A stretch of DNA of 31,010 nt, taken from NCBI RefSeq assembly GCF_000485595.1, contig NW_014577300.1, positions 153,884 to 184,893 of the forward strand, read 5' to 3'. Made by a program: the position numbers and the translations under genes. The notes below the pieces were generated by a model. The model saw only the letters and a program-made list of their open reading frames with translations, ran no database searches and was not told the origin of the DNA. This document shows positions 8,506 through 18,074 of the stretch, in pieces. The DNA comes from Priapulus caudatus (taxonomy: Eukaryota > Priapulida > Priapulimorpha > Priapulimorphida > Priapulidae). Positions within the stretch are counted from its first letter, which is position 1. Each line of letters opens with the position of its first letter.

Positions 8506-8974
8506 CTACGAACCGCTTATAACGAAAACAAGGCCCAAGCTATTGACAAAAAAGCGTCAAAGCGCCCGCCTGTCTGGTAGTATGGTTATTTATGTATTTT
8601 AGTGAGTAGTAACTTTATAATGTTTCATAAAATAATGCATGCTGCGGGTATGCGCTGAAACACCTGCGGAAGAATTCGAGCGGGTTTACGGCCCACCTCG
8701 TCAGCGTAACGATGTGCGTAGCATGCATTATAAAAACAGTTACGTAAATTTTAGCTTGGATGAAATCGCCACCTAAACGGCTCGCCTTGCGTACGCGAAT
8801 CATACGAAAATTTACCTAAATAGCCTTGCTGTTGATGAATCCGCAACTAAGCAACGTTCGATTGCGTACACAAGATTTACGGCAAAATATTTTGGCGTAC
8901 GCAGCTGATGAATCATGAATCTACCCCCTGCGACTCACCCGTGCAGTGCCAAGCGCACACGGTATCAGGTCTAC
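8506..8974. other. Non-coding; diverged inverted or direct repeats of TGCGTACxxAAGATT type
   Basis: Words such as ATTGCGTACA-CAAGATT and GATGAAT occur here and at about 7960-8065. This suggests remnants of one small element either side of the 8285-8505 array. No gene is seen. Confidence 0.3.
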
Positions 8975-9139
8975 AGTTCCCAGGGGCTTTACAGGGGGGG
9001 TCCAGGGGCGTCCGGACCCCCCCCCCTGCTCGCGCAGAAAACGCATTCTGAGGGGGTCTAATTTCAAAAATTTCCCTTCCCCCCTTCGCGTGCTCCTGTT
9101 CACGCCCCCCCTAAGAAAATACCCTGGCGCCGCCCCTGG
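8975..9139. mobile_element. hAT-like MITE fragment
   Basis: It ends with CCCTGGCGCCGCCCCTG (9123-9139), the complement of the CAGGGGCGGCGCC end at 6528. The left part carries CAGGGGG/CCCCC-rich words but no clean matching terminus. No coding. Confidence 0.5.
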
Positions 9140-9798
9140 TAGAAGGTGTAATGAAAAAACGTTATAATGAAAACCGGCAGCGATAAATAAATGAGGGAAA
9201 ATATTTTGTTCGTTAATCTACGTCTGTGGAACCGGGTCCAGTGGTCTGCTCTCAGACGCACGTGCTACAAGTGCGACACTAGCGCCGACCAACGGTTACG
9301 ATTTCAATTTATATTTATGTTACAGGCGAATAACTTTAAACATATATGTACTATATATACTATATATATATATTATATACTATGTAATATATATACTATA
9401 TATATACTATATACTATGTAATAATAATGTACTATATATACTAGGGAGGGAAATGATCCTCATAACCTCATAATGCTTGATCTTCAAAGTCCAGGGGCCC
9501 GGGCCTATATCGAAGACGGAGAGAGATAGAATTGATCAAATGGCCTGATCTTCACTGTGGATTGCAATAGAAAAGGATTCAATTTTCAAGAGGAAGAGAA
9601 TTCCAATATGGAATGACAGAAACGAAGAAGCATATGGCCTCTTTTTAAGATGGTACATGCGGGGAGTAATGATCGTGCTCGAATGGTCAAGTGTTACGAA
9701 ACGGCTTTATTAAACGAGAGGGAATGCCACATTTCAAAGAATCTCTTCAAGTTTAGCTTCATGACTGATGACCGAGTCTTGACAAACCTCGACGGGCC
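9140..9798. other. Non-coding; TA-rich microsatellite
   Basis: An ATATAC/TATATACTATGTAATA low-complexity stretch occupies about 9341-9443. The rest has no recognisable exon. The last 200 bp may be more of the decayed LINE, upstream of its readable reverse-transcriptase motifs. Confidence 0.4.
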
Positions 9799-10240
9799 GA
9801 CGCTGCATTCCTAGATTTCAACATTACTAAGGTTTTCGACAACGTCCCCAATGACCTTCTGATTCACCCACTCGGTCATATTGGATTGGAAATTTTTACC
9901 TTAAGCTGGATTACCGACTTCCTTAAGCCTTAATAAAGGACGGGGTCGATCCTAGATCAATAAAGCGATAGATACCCAATTGTCTGTGTTAATTAATAGC
10001 AGCATTGCAGATATGGTTGTGGTTACATCAGGCCCCCCAATGGGGGGCACAGTTACAAGAAACAAAATTAGTCTTAACATTAGTCTTAACTTTACGATCT
10101 TTCTGACAACAGGCCCCGCCCCATGCAGAGTTCTGTGCTTGGCCCGCTACTATTCTAGCATCAATGATCTCATAAGTGAAACTGATACATCTACTTCTAT
10201 TTGTTTTTTTCACATGTGATATAGTTATTTGCCCCATGAT
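9799..10240 (+). pseudogene. Decayed non-LTR retrotransposon (LINE) reverse transcriptase
   Basis: Frame 9799-9930 reads AAFLDFNITKVFDNVPNDLL, then HIGLE..LSWITDFLK, matching RT motif A (LDFSKAFDxVPH, catalytic Asp) and the next helix of Jockey/CR1-type LINEs. It stops at TAA (9931). A second frame (from about 9980) reads SSIADMVVVTSGPPMG, like the VxSGVPQG motif B. About 90 bp later QSSVLGPLLF (10122-10151) and, in another frame, INDL continue motif B. The FADD motif C is degraded at about 10210-10230. The roughly 80 bp between the two half-motifs is bounded by related CAGGCCCC words and is probably a small insertion or duplication. Several frameshifts and stops make it non-functional. Confidence 0.75.
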
Positions 10241-10327
10241 TTACAGTAACTATCACTGATAGTGATTAATACCCCCGCAATACCGCTTTGTCGGCGGGGA
10301 AATGAAAGGTCATGGTGTGGCATATAT

Positions 10328-10521
10328 CAGGGGCGTAGCCAGAGGTGATTCCAGGCATTCCCGAATCCCCCTGGTTTGTATCAAAATAGCACATATCTGA
10401 TACAGTATGTATGTAAAAGCATAAAACGAAAATTTTAACGAAGTTTTATTAGTATATAGTAGGTTTGGAATCCCCCTCTTGGAAGGAATCCCCCCTCTTG
10501 GAAAGGCTGGCTACGCCCCTG
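10328..10521. mobile_element. hAT-like MITE, complete
   Basis: Perfect 15-bp terminal inverted repeats: CAGGGGCGTAGCCAG (10328-10342) and CTGGCTACGCCCCTG (10507-10521). ATATAT flanks both ends directly; this could be part of an 8-bp hAT duplication, but the sequence is low complexity. 194 bp, no coding capacity. Confidence 0.8.
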
Positions 10522-10906
10522 ATATATTATGAGTAAAGAATACACGAAACACAAAAAATTTGATGGAAAAAAGAGATTTAAAAAAAGATACGGCTTCCAT
10601 GGCAACACGTTGACCGACGCACACAAAAAATATGTCAGGCACATCTAGACTTCATGGTGATCAAGTGTATGAAGTTTGATTGGAATCCCTTGAAAACTGT
10701 TGAAGTAGTTCAGCCACAAACGTTTTGCAACGGCGGGGGGTATAATCAAAGATGAGATACGGTTTCCAAGGCAACACCTTGACCGGCGCACACACAAAAT
10801 ATGTCATGCACATCTACACTTCATGGTGATCAAAAATTGAAATGTATGAAGTTTGATTGGAATCCCTTGAAAACTGTGGAAGTAGTTTACGCCACAAACT
10901 TTGTGC

Positions 10907-10951
10907 AACGGCCGAAGTATAATCATAGTCTATGATTATACTTCGGCCGTT
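10907..10951. repeat. Near-perfect 45-bp palindrome (22-bp stem, 1-nt centre)
   Basis: AACGGCCGAAGTATAATCAT at 10907 continues through AG to 10928, then T (10929), then its exact complement to 10951. The left arm is the tail of tandem unit 2, so the right arm looks like an inverted duplication of that tail. Confidence 0.9.
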
Positions 10952-10986
10952 ATATATCTATTAGATATAGAAGATCTTCTTCTATA

Positions 10987-11382
10987 GGCGTTTTTATCGA
11001 AGCGAAACCGGTAAATCGGTTTCCTAAATCACGTGATCAGCGGTTTAGTGAAAGCGCTTTTGTTACATAAAAACAACGCAAGATGGCAGACCATTTGGTT
11101 AGGATTTAGCTGATCTTTGTACGTTTTTATAACACATTAACTTATTATTCTTATATAATCATTTATTAAGAAAACTACTTAATAACTTACACTTGACTAT
11201 CCGCCATATTGAATGTTGAAACCGTCTGAAATCGCTCGCCGGGCAGTTTCGACGGTTTCGCAAAGCACTTTCGCAAACCGTCTAGATAAAAACAAGAAAC
11301 GACCAAAGCGCTTTCACGAAACCGTCTAGATAAATGGAAGATTTGCAAAACCGTAAAGCGCTTTCACTTCGATAAAAACGCC
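10987..11382. mobile_element. MITE with 16-bp terminal inverted repeats
   Basis: GGCGTTTTTATCGAAG (10987-11002) and its exact complement (11367-11382) bound 396 bp. Inside, AAAGCGCTTT and AAACCGTCTAGATAAA words are repeated near the right end. It interrupts the tandem 169-bp array. The flanks share TATA and TTATATCTAT-like words, but a clean duplication cannot be fixed. Confidence 0.75.
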
Positions 11383-11625
11383 TTATATCTATGGTATAAT
11401 CAAAGATGAGATACGGTTTCCATGGCAACGGCTTGACCGGCGCACACACAAAATATGTCACGCACATCTACACTTCATGGCGATCAAGTGTATGAAGTTT
11501 GATTGGAATCCCTTGAAAACTGTGGAAGAACTACGCACCACAAACTTTTTGCAATGGACTGACCGACCGACAGTAAGATGACTCCTATATACCCCCTTCA
11601 AACTTCGTTTGCAGGGGTGTAATTA

Positions 11626-11774
11626 TTAATGTACATTTTCACGATTATGCTCAGCTGATGCCTCATACATTACTGTTCCACGTACATATATGCCTGCAGC
11701 TCAGGCCCTTAGAAAATAGTGTGGTAAATCAAAGGGTATTGGTAGAGATGTTAATAGTTTACTATATTATATTC
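11626..11774. other. No recognisable feature
   Basis: AT-rich spacer between the tandem repeat and the TTAA-flanked element. Nothing coding is seen. Confidence 0.4.
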
Positions 11775-11778
11775 TTAA

Positions 11779-13055
11779 AGGGATACTAGACTCTAGGATT
11801 TTACTGCAGACAACTGTACTTACTGTATAACAAATCGTCTATACCCACACGTACTTGTTACCAGATACCTAATTTAATTGTTATAATTAATTATACATCA
11901 ACGCTAAGAAATTCTAACGGTGCCATTGACACCCGCGACCGTGCTGCCACCCTGAAAAAGTTGCGCATTTCCCAATATATTTTGCACGTTACAGACCGAG
12001 GGCTAATCACAAAGGTGCAATTATATTTATACCTAAATGCTATTTAACCGAACGAGGTTCATTTTAGGACAAATTTATCCGTAATATAACTGAAACTATA
12101 TGTCGTTTATAAGATATTACAATCCTTTTGCTTTTAAATTAATAAATAAGAAACACCCTCGGTCTGTAGCCCTTGGCTAAAAAGTCGTTTTGCGCAACTT
12201 TTTAGATTGTGCGCTTTGAGTCGCGCCACAGTCGTTGTAATCAAACTGTAGTCGTTAGTTTTAAAACATTAAAAAAATATTTCTAATGGTGATTGAACCA
12301 TGAAACTTTTTATGTAGCGCAATTTTAAAACGATCATTGTGAGAATTTTGCTCAGAAAAACGAAATATAACTGAATATAGTCTCACCTGACAGCAAAAAT
12401 ATCACTGATTACACCAACATTCAAAACACCAATATTTTATGCAGTTATAGCATAGAAAAATTAATTTGACCACATCATACCAGCAATAAATTTTTTCGAG
12501 TCAAGACTTTCAAAAATCACAAATGGCGTCTCAAACAAGCGAAAATAGTTATAAAAAAAAAAGGGGCATCTATTTGTGTGTGATAAGTATTCTCGCTGGC
12601 GGTACGCAACGAGGATTTGATCCACTTCTCTCTCCGTCTTCGTTATAGTCCCTAGGACTTTTGAAGACTAATATTTATGAGGTTACCATGCACTTACACT
12701 CTTGTTTGTGTTACGCTACTATATGCACCTCTGTGTTTACATCTGACCAAAAATATCTCCGGTGCGATTTTTGCATTACTGTACCTTTGTTGACGTCTCG
12801 CGGTACCGCGAGAAAGTGCGAGACATGACAGCGAAAATCAACAAGAGAACGCAAAATTGTAATCGTGCATGATTTTGTCTTATATCTTTTCTAAGACATT
12901 TTATTGTTATTTCAAACAATTACTGTTACTCAAGCAACAACGGTAGGCATCATGAGAGTGAGAATAAACACTAAAAAACCTTGAAAAAAACTCGCAATGA
13001 TCGCTTTAACCTAAATTAACTGAAATAAGACTAGAACCTAGAGTAAAGGATCCCT
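11779..13055. mobile_element. TTAA-flanked non-autonomous DNA element (1.28 kb)
   Basis: It is flanked by TTAA at 11775-11778 and 13056-13059. The imperfect terminal inverted repeats begin AGGGAT and share ACTCTAGG (11779-11797 against 13035-13055). A nested inverted pair (GTTGCGCA and ACAGACCGAGGG words, about 11955-12005 against 12148-12210) and a 16-bp palindrome CTCGCGGTACCGCGAG (12797-12812) lie inside. No frame of 60 codons or more exists, so it encodes no transposase. TTAA duplication is the rule for piggyBac, but the ends are not the usual piggyBac CCY. Confidence 0.6.
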
Positions 13056-13059
13056 TTAA

Positions 13060-13394
13060 TAACCGTTTCGTGAATATCAGTATAGAGTGCATGCAGTAGA
13101 TTGCTACAACAGCATGGACATAACACGAAGTGCTCAGCAATTACATTGTCACAGCACTAAACATAATGATTGCATACATCTCACGTAAACTTAGCATATC
13201 ATGGACACAGCTACTTGTAGGAGCTACTACTGCCAAAAATGAGCATAAATTTTTTACTCAAATAATTTGGCTACAAATCTCATACCTACGAAACTATTGA
13301 AAACAGAGAATATAACGAATTTTCATTGCAACTAGTTAAATTCATTTTTATTTAGCTGTACTTTATAAATAATATATAATATTAACAAGTGCCG
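13060..13394. other. AT-rich non-coding
   Basis: No exon, repeat or RNA gene is recognised. Confidence 0.4.
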
Positions 13395-14149
13395 GACTCT
13401 GTGGTGGAGTGGTGGGATTCTAGTAAACCCTGTTAGTCCCAAATGTGTTCACATACGCGCCGAAACAGTGGAAGGCACAGGGATGGTATCAGGAACCTTC
13501 TCGAAGGAATGTTCGTTGGGATCGTTATGAAAGTTGCCACGAGATGGCACATACGTTTAAGTGTCTTAAGATTAAAATGGAAGCTCCCATCGTACGTAGT
13601 AGCAACAACTATTTGCAAGACAGACTAGGTAAGCACTCATCCATTTACCTACGGAAGCCTACAGGCTGAAATAGAGAGCTGCCACCTGTAACTAATTAAC
13701 GCAGGCAAAAACTACACAGTACTATCACCACCACATGCACTGGCAGTGGCTACTGGCAGTGGCATAAGTTACATGTAACACGTACACTGACAGTACAGAA
13801 TGCCATAGAAATTATACGATTTAAGGAGCATAAACCTTCTTCAACCAAATTTAGCTTTTGAAATTTCACTGTGACATTGTAGCCTCATACGTCCAGGCAT
13901 GTATAGATTCTACTAGCAAACCCGGCAGTCAAATTCTTTCTAACAATAAACAAATACATGTTTAACCCTCCTCTTGAGGGTCAAAAGGTTATCCGACACT
14001 TACTCTTTGCATGTCAGCGGAAAGTACATTTCATGGTCCTTTCAATAAAGCCATAAAAATGGTAGGTCACTGCTGAAACAAAAAAGTTTTTCAATCGTTC
14101 CGTCAGACCATGTTCTCAGAAAATGTCTAAAATCTGCCCTGTGCCCCAT

Positions 14150-14169
14150 TGACCTTTGACCTGTGACCT
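14150..14169 (-). promoter_or_regulatory. Candidate DR1 cluster, copy 2
   Basis: Identical to 2709-2728: three TGACCT half-sites with one-base spacers. It lies about 430 bp beyond the TSEN34 stop codon. Motif match only. Confidence 0.4.
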
Positions 14170-14321
14170 CCAATTTCAGCACAGTAATGGCTTTTCCTAC
14201 CATAATGCTATACACCGACTATCACGAGCCTAAGTCAAGCCGTTTAGATTTGTGCCGCAATTCTGCATTTCCTCCCTATACCTTAAGTTAAGGAGGAAAT
14301 GTTCCCTTCTTTTACACCTCT

Positions 14322-14341
14322 TGACCTTTGACCTTTGACCC
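14322..14341 (-). promoter_or_regulatory. Second candidate DR1 cluster, copy 2
   Basis: TGACCT-T-TGACCT-T-TGACCC, conserved with 2872-2891. Motif match only. Confidence 0.4.
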
Positions 14342-14540
14342 CCAGCTTCGACATTCCAACTCGTTTTCGGATTACCCCCCCACGTCCCGACTTTCGAATC
14401 TGTACGTCGAGCCGTTTAGATTTGTGCCCAACTGTTGACGGACGCACGGACGCACGCACGCACGCACGCACGAACAATCATGCGATTCTACAAGCTGCAT
14501 CTGACTTCGTCAGATGAGCTAAAAAAGTAAATGATGTTTT

Positions 14541-14546
14541 TTTAAT
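14541..14546 (-). terminator. Possible TSEN34 polyadenylation signal (ATTAAA)
   Basis: ATTAAA on the minus strand lies about 50 nt past the stop codon at 14599. It is the only good hexamer between the stop and the start of the adjoining repeat, and it implies a very short 3' UTR. Confidence 0.3.
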
Positions 14547-14598
14547 TGTTGGAGTATAATTAAGACCTACTGTATTTCCTCCATTCTCTCTGTGATAA

Positions 14599-14786
14599 CT
14601 AGGTGATTCCACTCCATTGAAGTGATATATACACCACATTACCAGTGTCATTCACTGAACATAGCAGAACAGTTTTTTTAACACTGGAAGCTATGCGGCC
14701 ATACTGTATCATTTCTAATGGGGATAGGTTCTGGGCATATGGAAGACACACTGCAACATATAATGCATGGTATCTCAAAGGATCCC
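14599..14786 (-). CDS. TSEN34: TSEN34 terminal exon: catalytic His and Lys
   Basis: The exon follows an acceptor (TTTTGTATTTTCAG, ending 14787) and ends in TAG (14599-14601). It opens by completing the Gly of YPGDPLRYHALYVAV and contains SSVKKTVLLC and VVYISLQWSGIT. In human TSEN34 the catalytic triad is Tyr247, His255 and Lys286. The matching Tyr lies at the end of the preceding exon (IYPG), and the His (RYHAL) and Lys (VKKT) are here, so the active site appears intact. The exon has no frameshift. It lies next to a copy of the 1.1-kb repeat (ends 14526). Confidence 0.93.
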
Positions 14787-15166
14787 CTGAAAATACAAAA
14801 TTAGGAGTAATAAGCATAAGTACTCACTTTTAGAGCACAATATTTGCAACTGCAAATATACTGGACATGCATGCAACCAGTACGAACATAATCAGTGGCT
14901 ATAGGTTATCATTAATTTACGATAAAATCCGAGCCGAGTGTATGGATTAACTAGCCTTTATATCTCTTAATTAGGTCTTCTGGTTTGAATGCAGCAATAC
15001 AGAGGAATGTCAAGCAAACATACACATTGCATGCTGATACATGTGCAAGATAGGACGTTTAATATTTAAACTGCAATGCTTGGCAGCTGAGAAAACCGAA
15101 TGGTATCGCGCAAATCTGTTACCGGATGAAAATGTTACGATGCACAACGGCTTCTGCGTCACTTAC
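14787..15166 (-). other. TSEN34 intron (380 bp)
   Basis: Donor GTAAGT (15166-15161) and acceptor TTTTCAG (to 14787). No other element is recognised inside. Confidence 0.8.
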
Positions 15167-15328
15167 CAGGATAGATCAGGAAATCGCCACCAAACTTGCC
15201 TCCGACTGTAAGGTAGTATCCTCGATGCCAAATGTCACTATATACTGCATAGCGCAGGCCCTCTATAGGGGAGCATGGAAAGTCCCAGTCAATTGGCAGT
15301 TGCTTTATAGTCGCCAATCGTGGACTCT
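15167..15328 (-). CDS. TSEN34: TSEN34 exon: start of the endonuclease domain
   Basis: Acceptor TTTTTACACTAG (ends 15329), donor CCTG/GTAAGT. It encodes SPRLATIKQLPIDWDF, then LRYAVYSDIWHRGYYLTVGG and KFGGDFLIYPG. The RYxVYxDLWxRGYxLxxGxKFGxDFLxYPGDP block is the hallmark of the tRNA-intron endonuclease catalytic-like domain, and the Tyr of IYPG is the family's catalytic tyrosine. Both ends are phase 1, matching the neighbouring exons. Confidence 0.93.
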
Positions 15329-15741
15329 CTAGTGTAAAAAAATGACTATAACTTTTAGAAAATACTATTGTTTTAATATCACATTGGAAATTATAGAAAA
15401 TACAGTAGTGCTCCAAAACGAAATAGGGATGTGCCCCCTTCTAAACAGCTATTGAGTGACATTATGTCAAAGATAATCCATAATACAACAAATGCTTCAG
15501 AGAAACACCCCACATAAAGGATTCTGCCCTGACCAGTTCGACTCTTACTATTTCCAAACTTAATGTGGCTGCTCTTGCTGCGGCACTACATTCCGAGTAT
15601 GAACACAACATATCAGCCCTTTACACGAGATATTATTGCAGTGAATGGGATGCAGGGCCATATAACATAATCTGTATGTAAACAGATAGGGAAATCAAGT
15701 TAGTTTATTGTACATAGTAAGGACACCCTTTCTCTGCTCAC
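15329..15741 (-). other. TSEN34 intron (413 bp)
   Basis: Donor GTGAGC at 15741, acceptor ending at 15329. No recognisable repeat or gene inside. A frame that reads through the donor is only intron read-through to a stop at 15695. Confidence 0.75.
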
Positions 15742-16165
15742 CTGTCCACTGCTGTACCATTGCTTGATCAGCACGTAGTGGCTCCAGATTCTGGCACATT
15801 TCCTCTAGTATCTTTTGCTTCATTACACTATATTGCTCTGGGCTCAAAGCATCCCCATCTATGTCTTCTACATGAGTAACACCTTGGTTTTTATTTGGAA
15901 TAGGATTATCAGCTGTAGATGTCTTGCTATTGTTATAATATGGCTCACTTTCCATACATTCTTTCATTACATTACAGGAATCCTCTATCGATGTGTGAAT
16001 ATTCATCGAGTGGGAGCCCTCAGTCTTTAATTGCAATTTTTGCTTTTTCTTTTCTTTTCGAGTTTTCTTGTGATATGGGTTCTTCATCTTTTCTATCTTG
16101 CCAGCTGTTATTCTGTCTGCCAACTTACTGAGCTGTGCTTTTCTCTCGTGTAAAAGATTAGCGCT
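15742..16165 (-). CDS. TSEN34: TSEN34 middle exon: charged linker
   Basis: Acceptor GTATTTCAG (ends 16166), donor CAG/GTGAGC. 424 bp, entered in phase 0 and left in phase 1. It begins SANLLHERKAQLSKLADRIT, a helix that matches the family's QEQSALxAEAR...LxxKITxG region, then a basic stretch (KKTRKEKKKQKLQLK), an acidic and Ser/Asn-rich linker, and a helical end (SVMKQKILEEMCQNLEPL). The middle of TSEN34 is poorly conserved in all animals, and the basic run could act as a nuclear localisation signal. Assignment rests on the two ends and on splice phase. Confidence 0.85.
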
Positions 16166-17884
16166 CTGAAATACGCATGTATGGTCAAACTTTTATTAGT
16201 AGAAACAAAGGCTCTAGAGAACAGACACCTTTCTAAAATAACACTTGTGGCACTTCCCTTGAATGCCAATAATGCAATGAAACCATCTATATAGAATCGC
16301 CACCGTTCTATAATAGACACTTTTAGAGCATTCATTGGATGAGCCTGATACACAGATTTAATGGAGGAACTTTACCTAAACGTGTAAATGACCAAGTGGG
16401 ATGTAAACAACATAGTATTTTGTCATATCAGATTATAAGGCCGGCCAGGATATACACATCTTGCATAAGAAAATTGTGCAGTGTGTAACTGCAATTGTGG
16501 TGTGTGGCTCTCTGACTTTCACAATTATTCACCTATGAACAGTTTGATTTGTTACTCAGGGTTTCTTCTAGGGGAGAATTAGACAATGGAGGTAATGGCC
16601 GGTTTGGGGAAAAAACTTGCATAATGGATTCAAAGGTGTATTTGCACATCTCGAGAACCTAGCAAAGCGAGCACTGCAGGAGCTCGCTGAGCTAGGGGGT
16701 CCAGGGGCATGCTCCCATGGGGAATTTTTGAAAAAATGGTGCAATTTGGTGCATTCTAAGCTATTTTGAACACATTGTATGAGACTCTTGAATCTCTTTT
16801 TCAAGTTGTCAAAAGGAACAAATAATCTATGAATATGAAATGATACAAGTATTCACATTAAATAGTAATACAGTCATGAAATGAATAGGCACGAATGTGG
16901 ATTCTGCAGGCAGATGCGGGGAGAGAGGTAGAGGGGGGTTCTGGGGGTCTCCCCGAGCAAAATTTTAAAAATTTGAATGTCTTAGACTGCATTTGAGGCC
17001 CCCCGAAAATAAAATGTTGCCTTTTAGTTTAAATCTTACTCTGTTATAGCAGACCTACCAAGTGTCACGCATTTCGCGGGAGACTCACGCATCTGGATCC
17101 ATTCTCCCACACTCCCACCCTGGGGGACATAGACCCTATAAGCCACACTGACAGATGTTGCAGCTGGTATCAGAGCACTTCAGGACTCTGTTAAGGTTTC
17201 TCTTGTAGAATTTCACTACAGCTGCCTTGAAATCGAAATCTGTTGGAGCAGGCCCATCATGGGAGCTAAACCATAGATATATACAAACACATCTATGGCT
17301 AAACGCACGCGCCGAATGCACATGCAAACTAGCCCGCACACGGTGCACGTTCGGGACTGAGTTAAACACGACACCCCTGTTACCCACGTCTGTGGCTGTG
17401 CACATCGTGGCGTGCTTGCTAACTGGGGTGGCATTGATTGAAGTACGGGGGGGGGGGAGCAATGCACTGATTGTTACAGTCGCTTGGGCGTGCTTATTGC
17501 TGTATATGTAGGGGTGGGCACCGCTGGTATGAGGGAGTGAAAGCAAAATTTTCCCGGAATCGAGGAAAAAGCTGCAATTGGTAATGACAACGGCGGATAA
17601 ATACAGGAAAATTTTCACAATGGCGATGTTAAATTTAACAACGGCAGTGCGGCGTAGTGCCTCCTATGTAGAAGAAACCCTGTTACTGACAAAGCTTGCA
17701 TTTTATAACTCCAAGTCTCCAACAGACCAATTGGTTAGAAATTCCTGTCTGTCAGAAGAAGGCAAAGTAGGGAAGGTAGGAAGAGGTAGTGGAGCAGAAG
17801 TAAATGCACATAACACACCTATAGTAAATTTAGAGACCATTATTAACAAATAGATGTATAGCAAATATAAAATCTATCTGTCAC
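16166..17884 (-). other. TSEN34 intron (1.7 kb) with repeat fragments
   Basis: Donor GTGACA (17884), acceptor ending 16166. It contains GAGCGAGCAC/GCTAGGGGGTCCAGGGGCAT-type repeat debris (16565-16770), GGGGGTTCTGGGGGTCTCCCC debris (16905-17000), one end of the 23483-type element (about 17122-17143) and a G10 run (about 17448). A 160-codon minus frame (17136-17618) crosses it without exon-like borders and is not called. Confidence 0.65.
17122..17143. mobile_element. Single end of the 23483-23737 element family
   Basis: CTGGGGGACATAGACCCTAT (17123-17142) matches the right end of the 9-bp-duplicating element at 23483-23737 (CTGGGGGGCATAGACCCTAT). The neighbouring CACACTGACAG also resembles the flank there. 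No left end was found. Confidence 0.55.
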
Positions 17885-17985
17885 CTGTTTTACATACGAT
17901 TCCTTCCTGGATTCTTGAAAAAATTGCTTATCCTCCTCAGTGGGCCCAACTAATAAAGGGTCTGCATTAAGTAACCTTGCAATAC
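17885..17985 (-). CDS. TSEN34: TSEN34 exon 3 (second found)
   Basis: Acceptor TATTTTTTTAG (ends 17986), donor AAACAG/GTGACA. 101 bp, entered in phase 1 and left in phase 0. It encodes IARLLNADPLLVGP, then TEEDKQFFQESRKESYVKQ. It matches the family stretch after the LLPEE motif (LLxExGxARLxxxP...FxxxRxxSFxEQ). It joins the upstream exon through a split Gly codon and the downstream exon as YVKQ-SANLL. Confidence 0.88.
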
Positions 17986-18074
17986 CTAAAAAAATATAAC
18001 ACAAAACATTAGGGGTGGGACAACACAGGTAACTCACAACACGATCTGTATCACGTTACACCTATCACACTATG

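Larger units (their letters stand above)
10574..11625 (+). repeat. Tandem 169-bp repeat, three copies, with hairpin-ended 3' tail
   Basis: Three units share ATACGG-TTCCA-GGCAAC, a CGCACACA-AAATATGTCA part and GTTTGATTGGAATCCCTTGA: about 10574-10740, 10741-10928 and 11393-11560. The first two are head to tail (169 bp apart). The third is displaced by a MITE. The third unit ends in GACCGACCGAC, then a terminal hairpin (ACCCC, CAAAC-TTC-GTTTG, GGGGT; 11591-11618) and TAATTATTAA. Layout resembles the tail of the 1.1-kb repeat. Confidence 0.85.
13395..14526 (+). repeat. Dispersed 1.1-kb repeat, copy 2
   Basis: Same orientation and order as 1958-3067. It carries the DR1-type half-site clusters (14150-14169 and 14322-14341), a tetranucleotide tract drifted to CGCACGCACG (14438-14472), a hairpin CATCTGAC/GTCAGATG with loop TTC, and CTAAAAAA. 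A frame of 74 codons (13445-13669) is open here but has a one-base insertion in copy 1. It ends 73 bp from the TSEN34 stop codon. Confidence 0.85.

Noticed and set aside
8179-8602. Frames of 87-133 codons on both strands
   Set aside because: Same cause: the second copy of the 22-bp array.
17136-17618. 160-codon minus-strand frame in a TSEN34 intron
   Set aside because: It overlaps repeat debris and a G run, and no splice sites join it in phase to TSEN34 exons.
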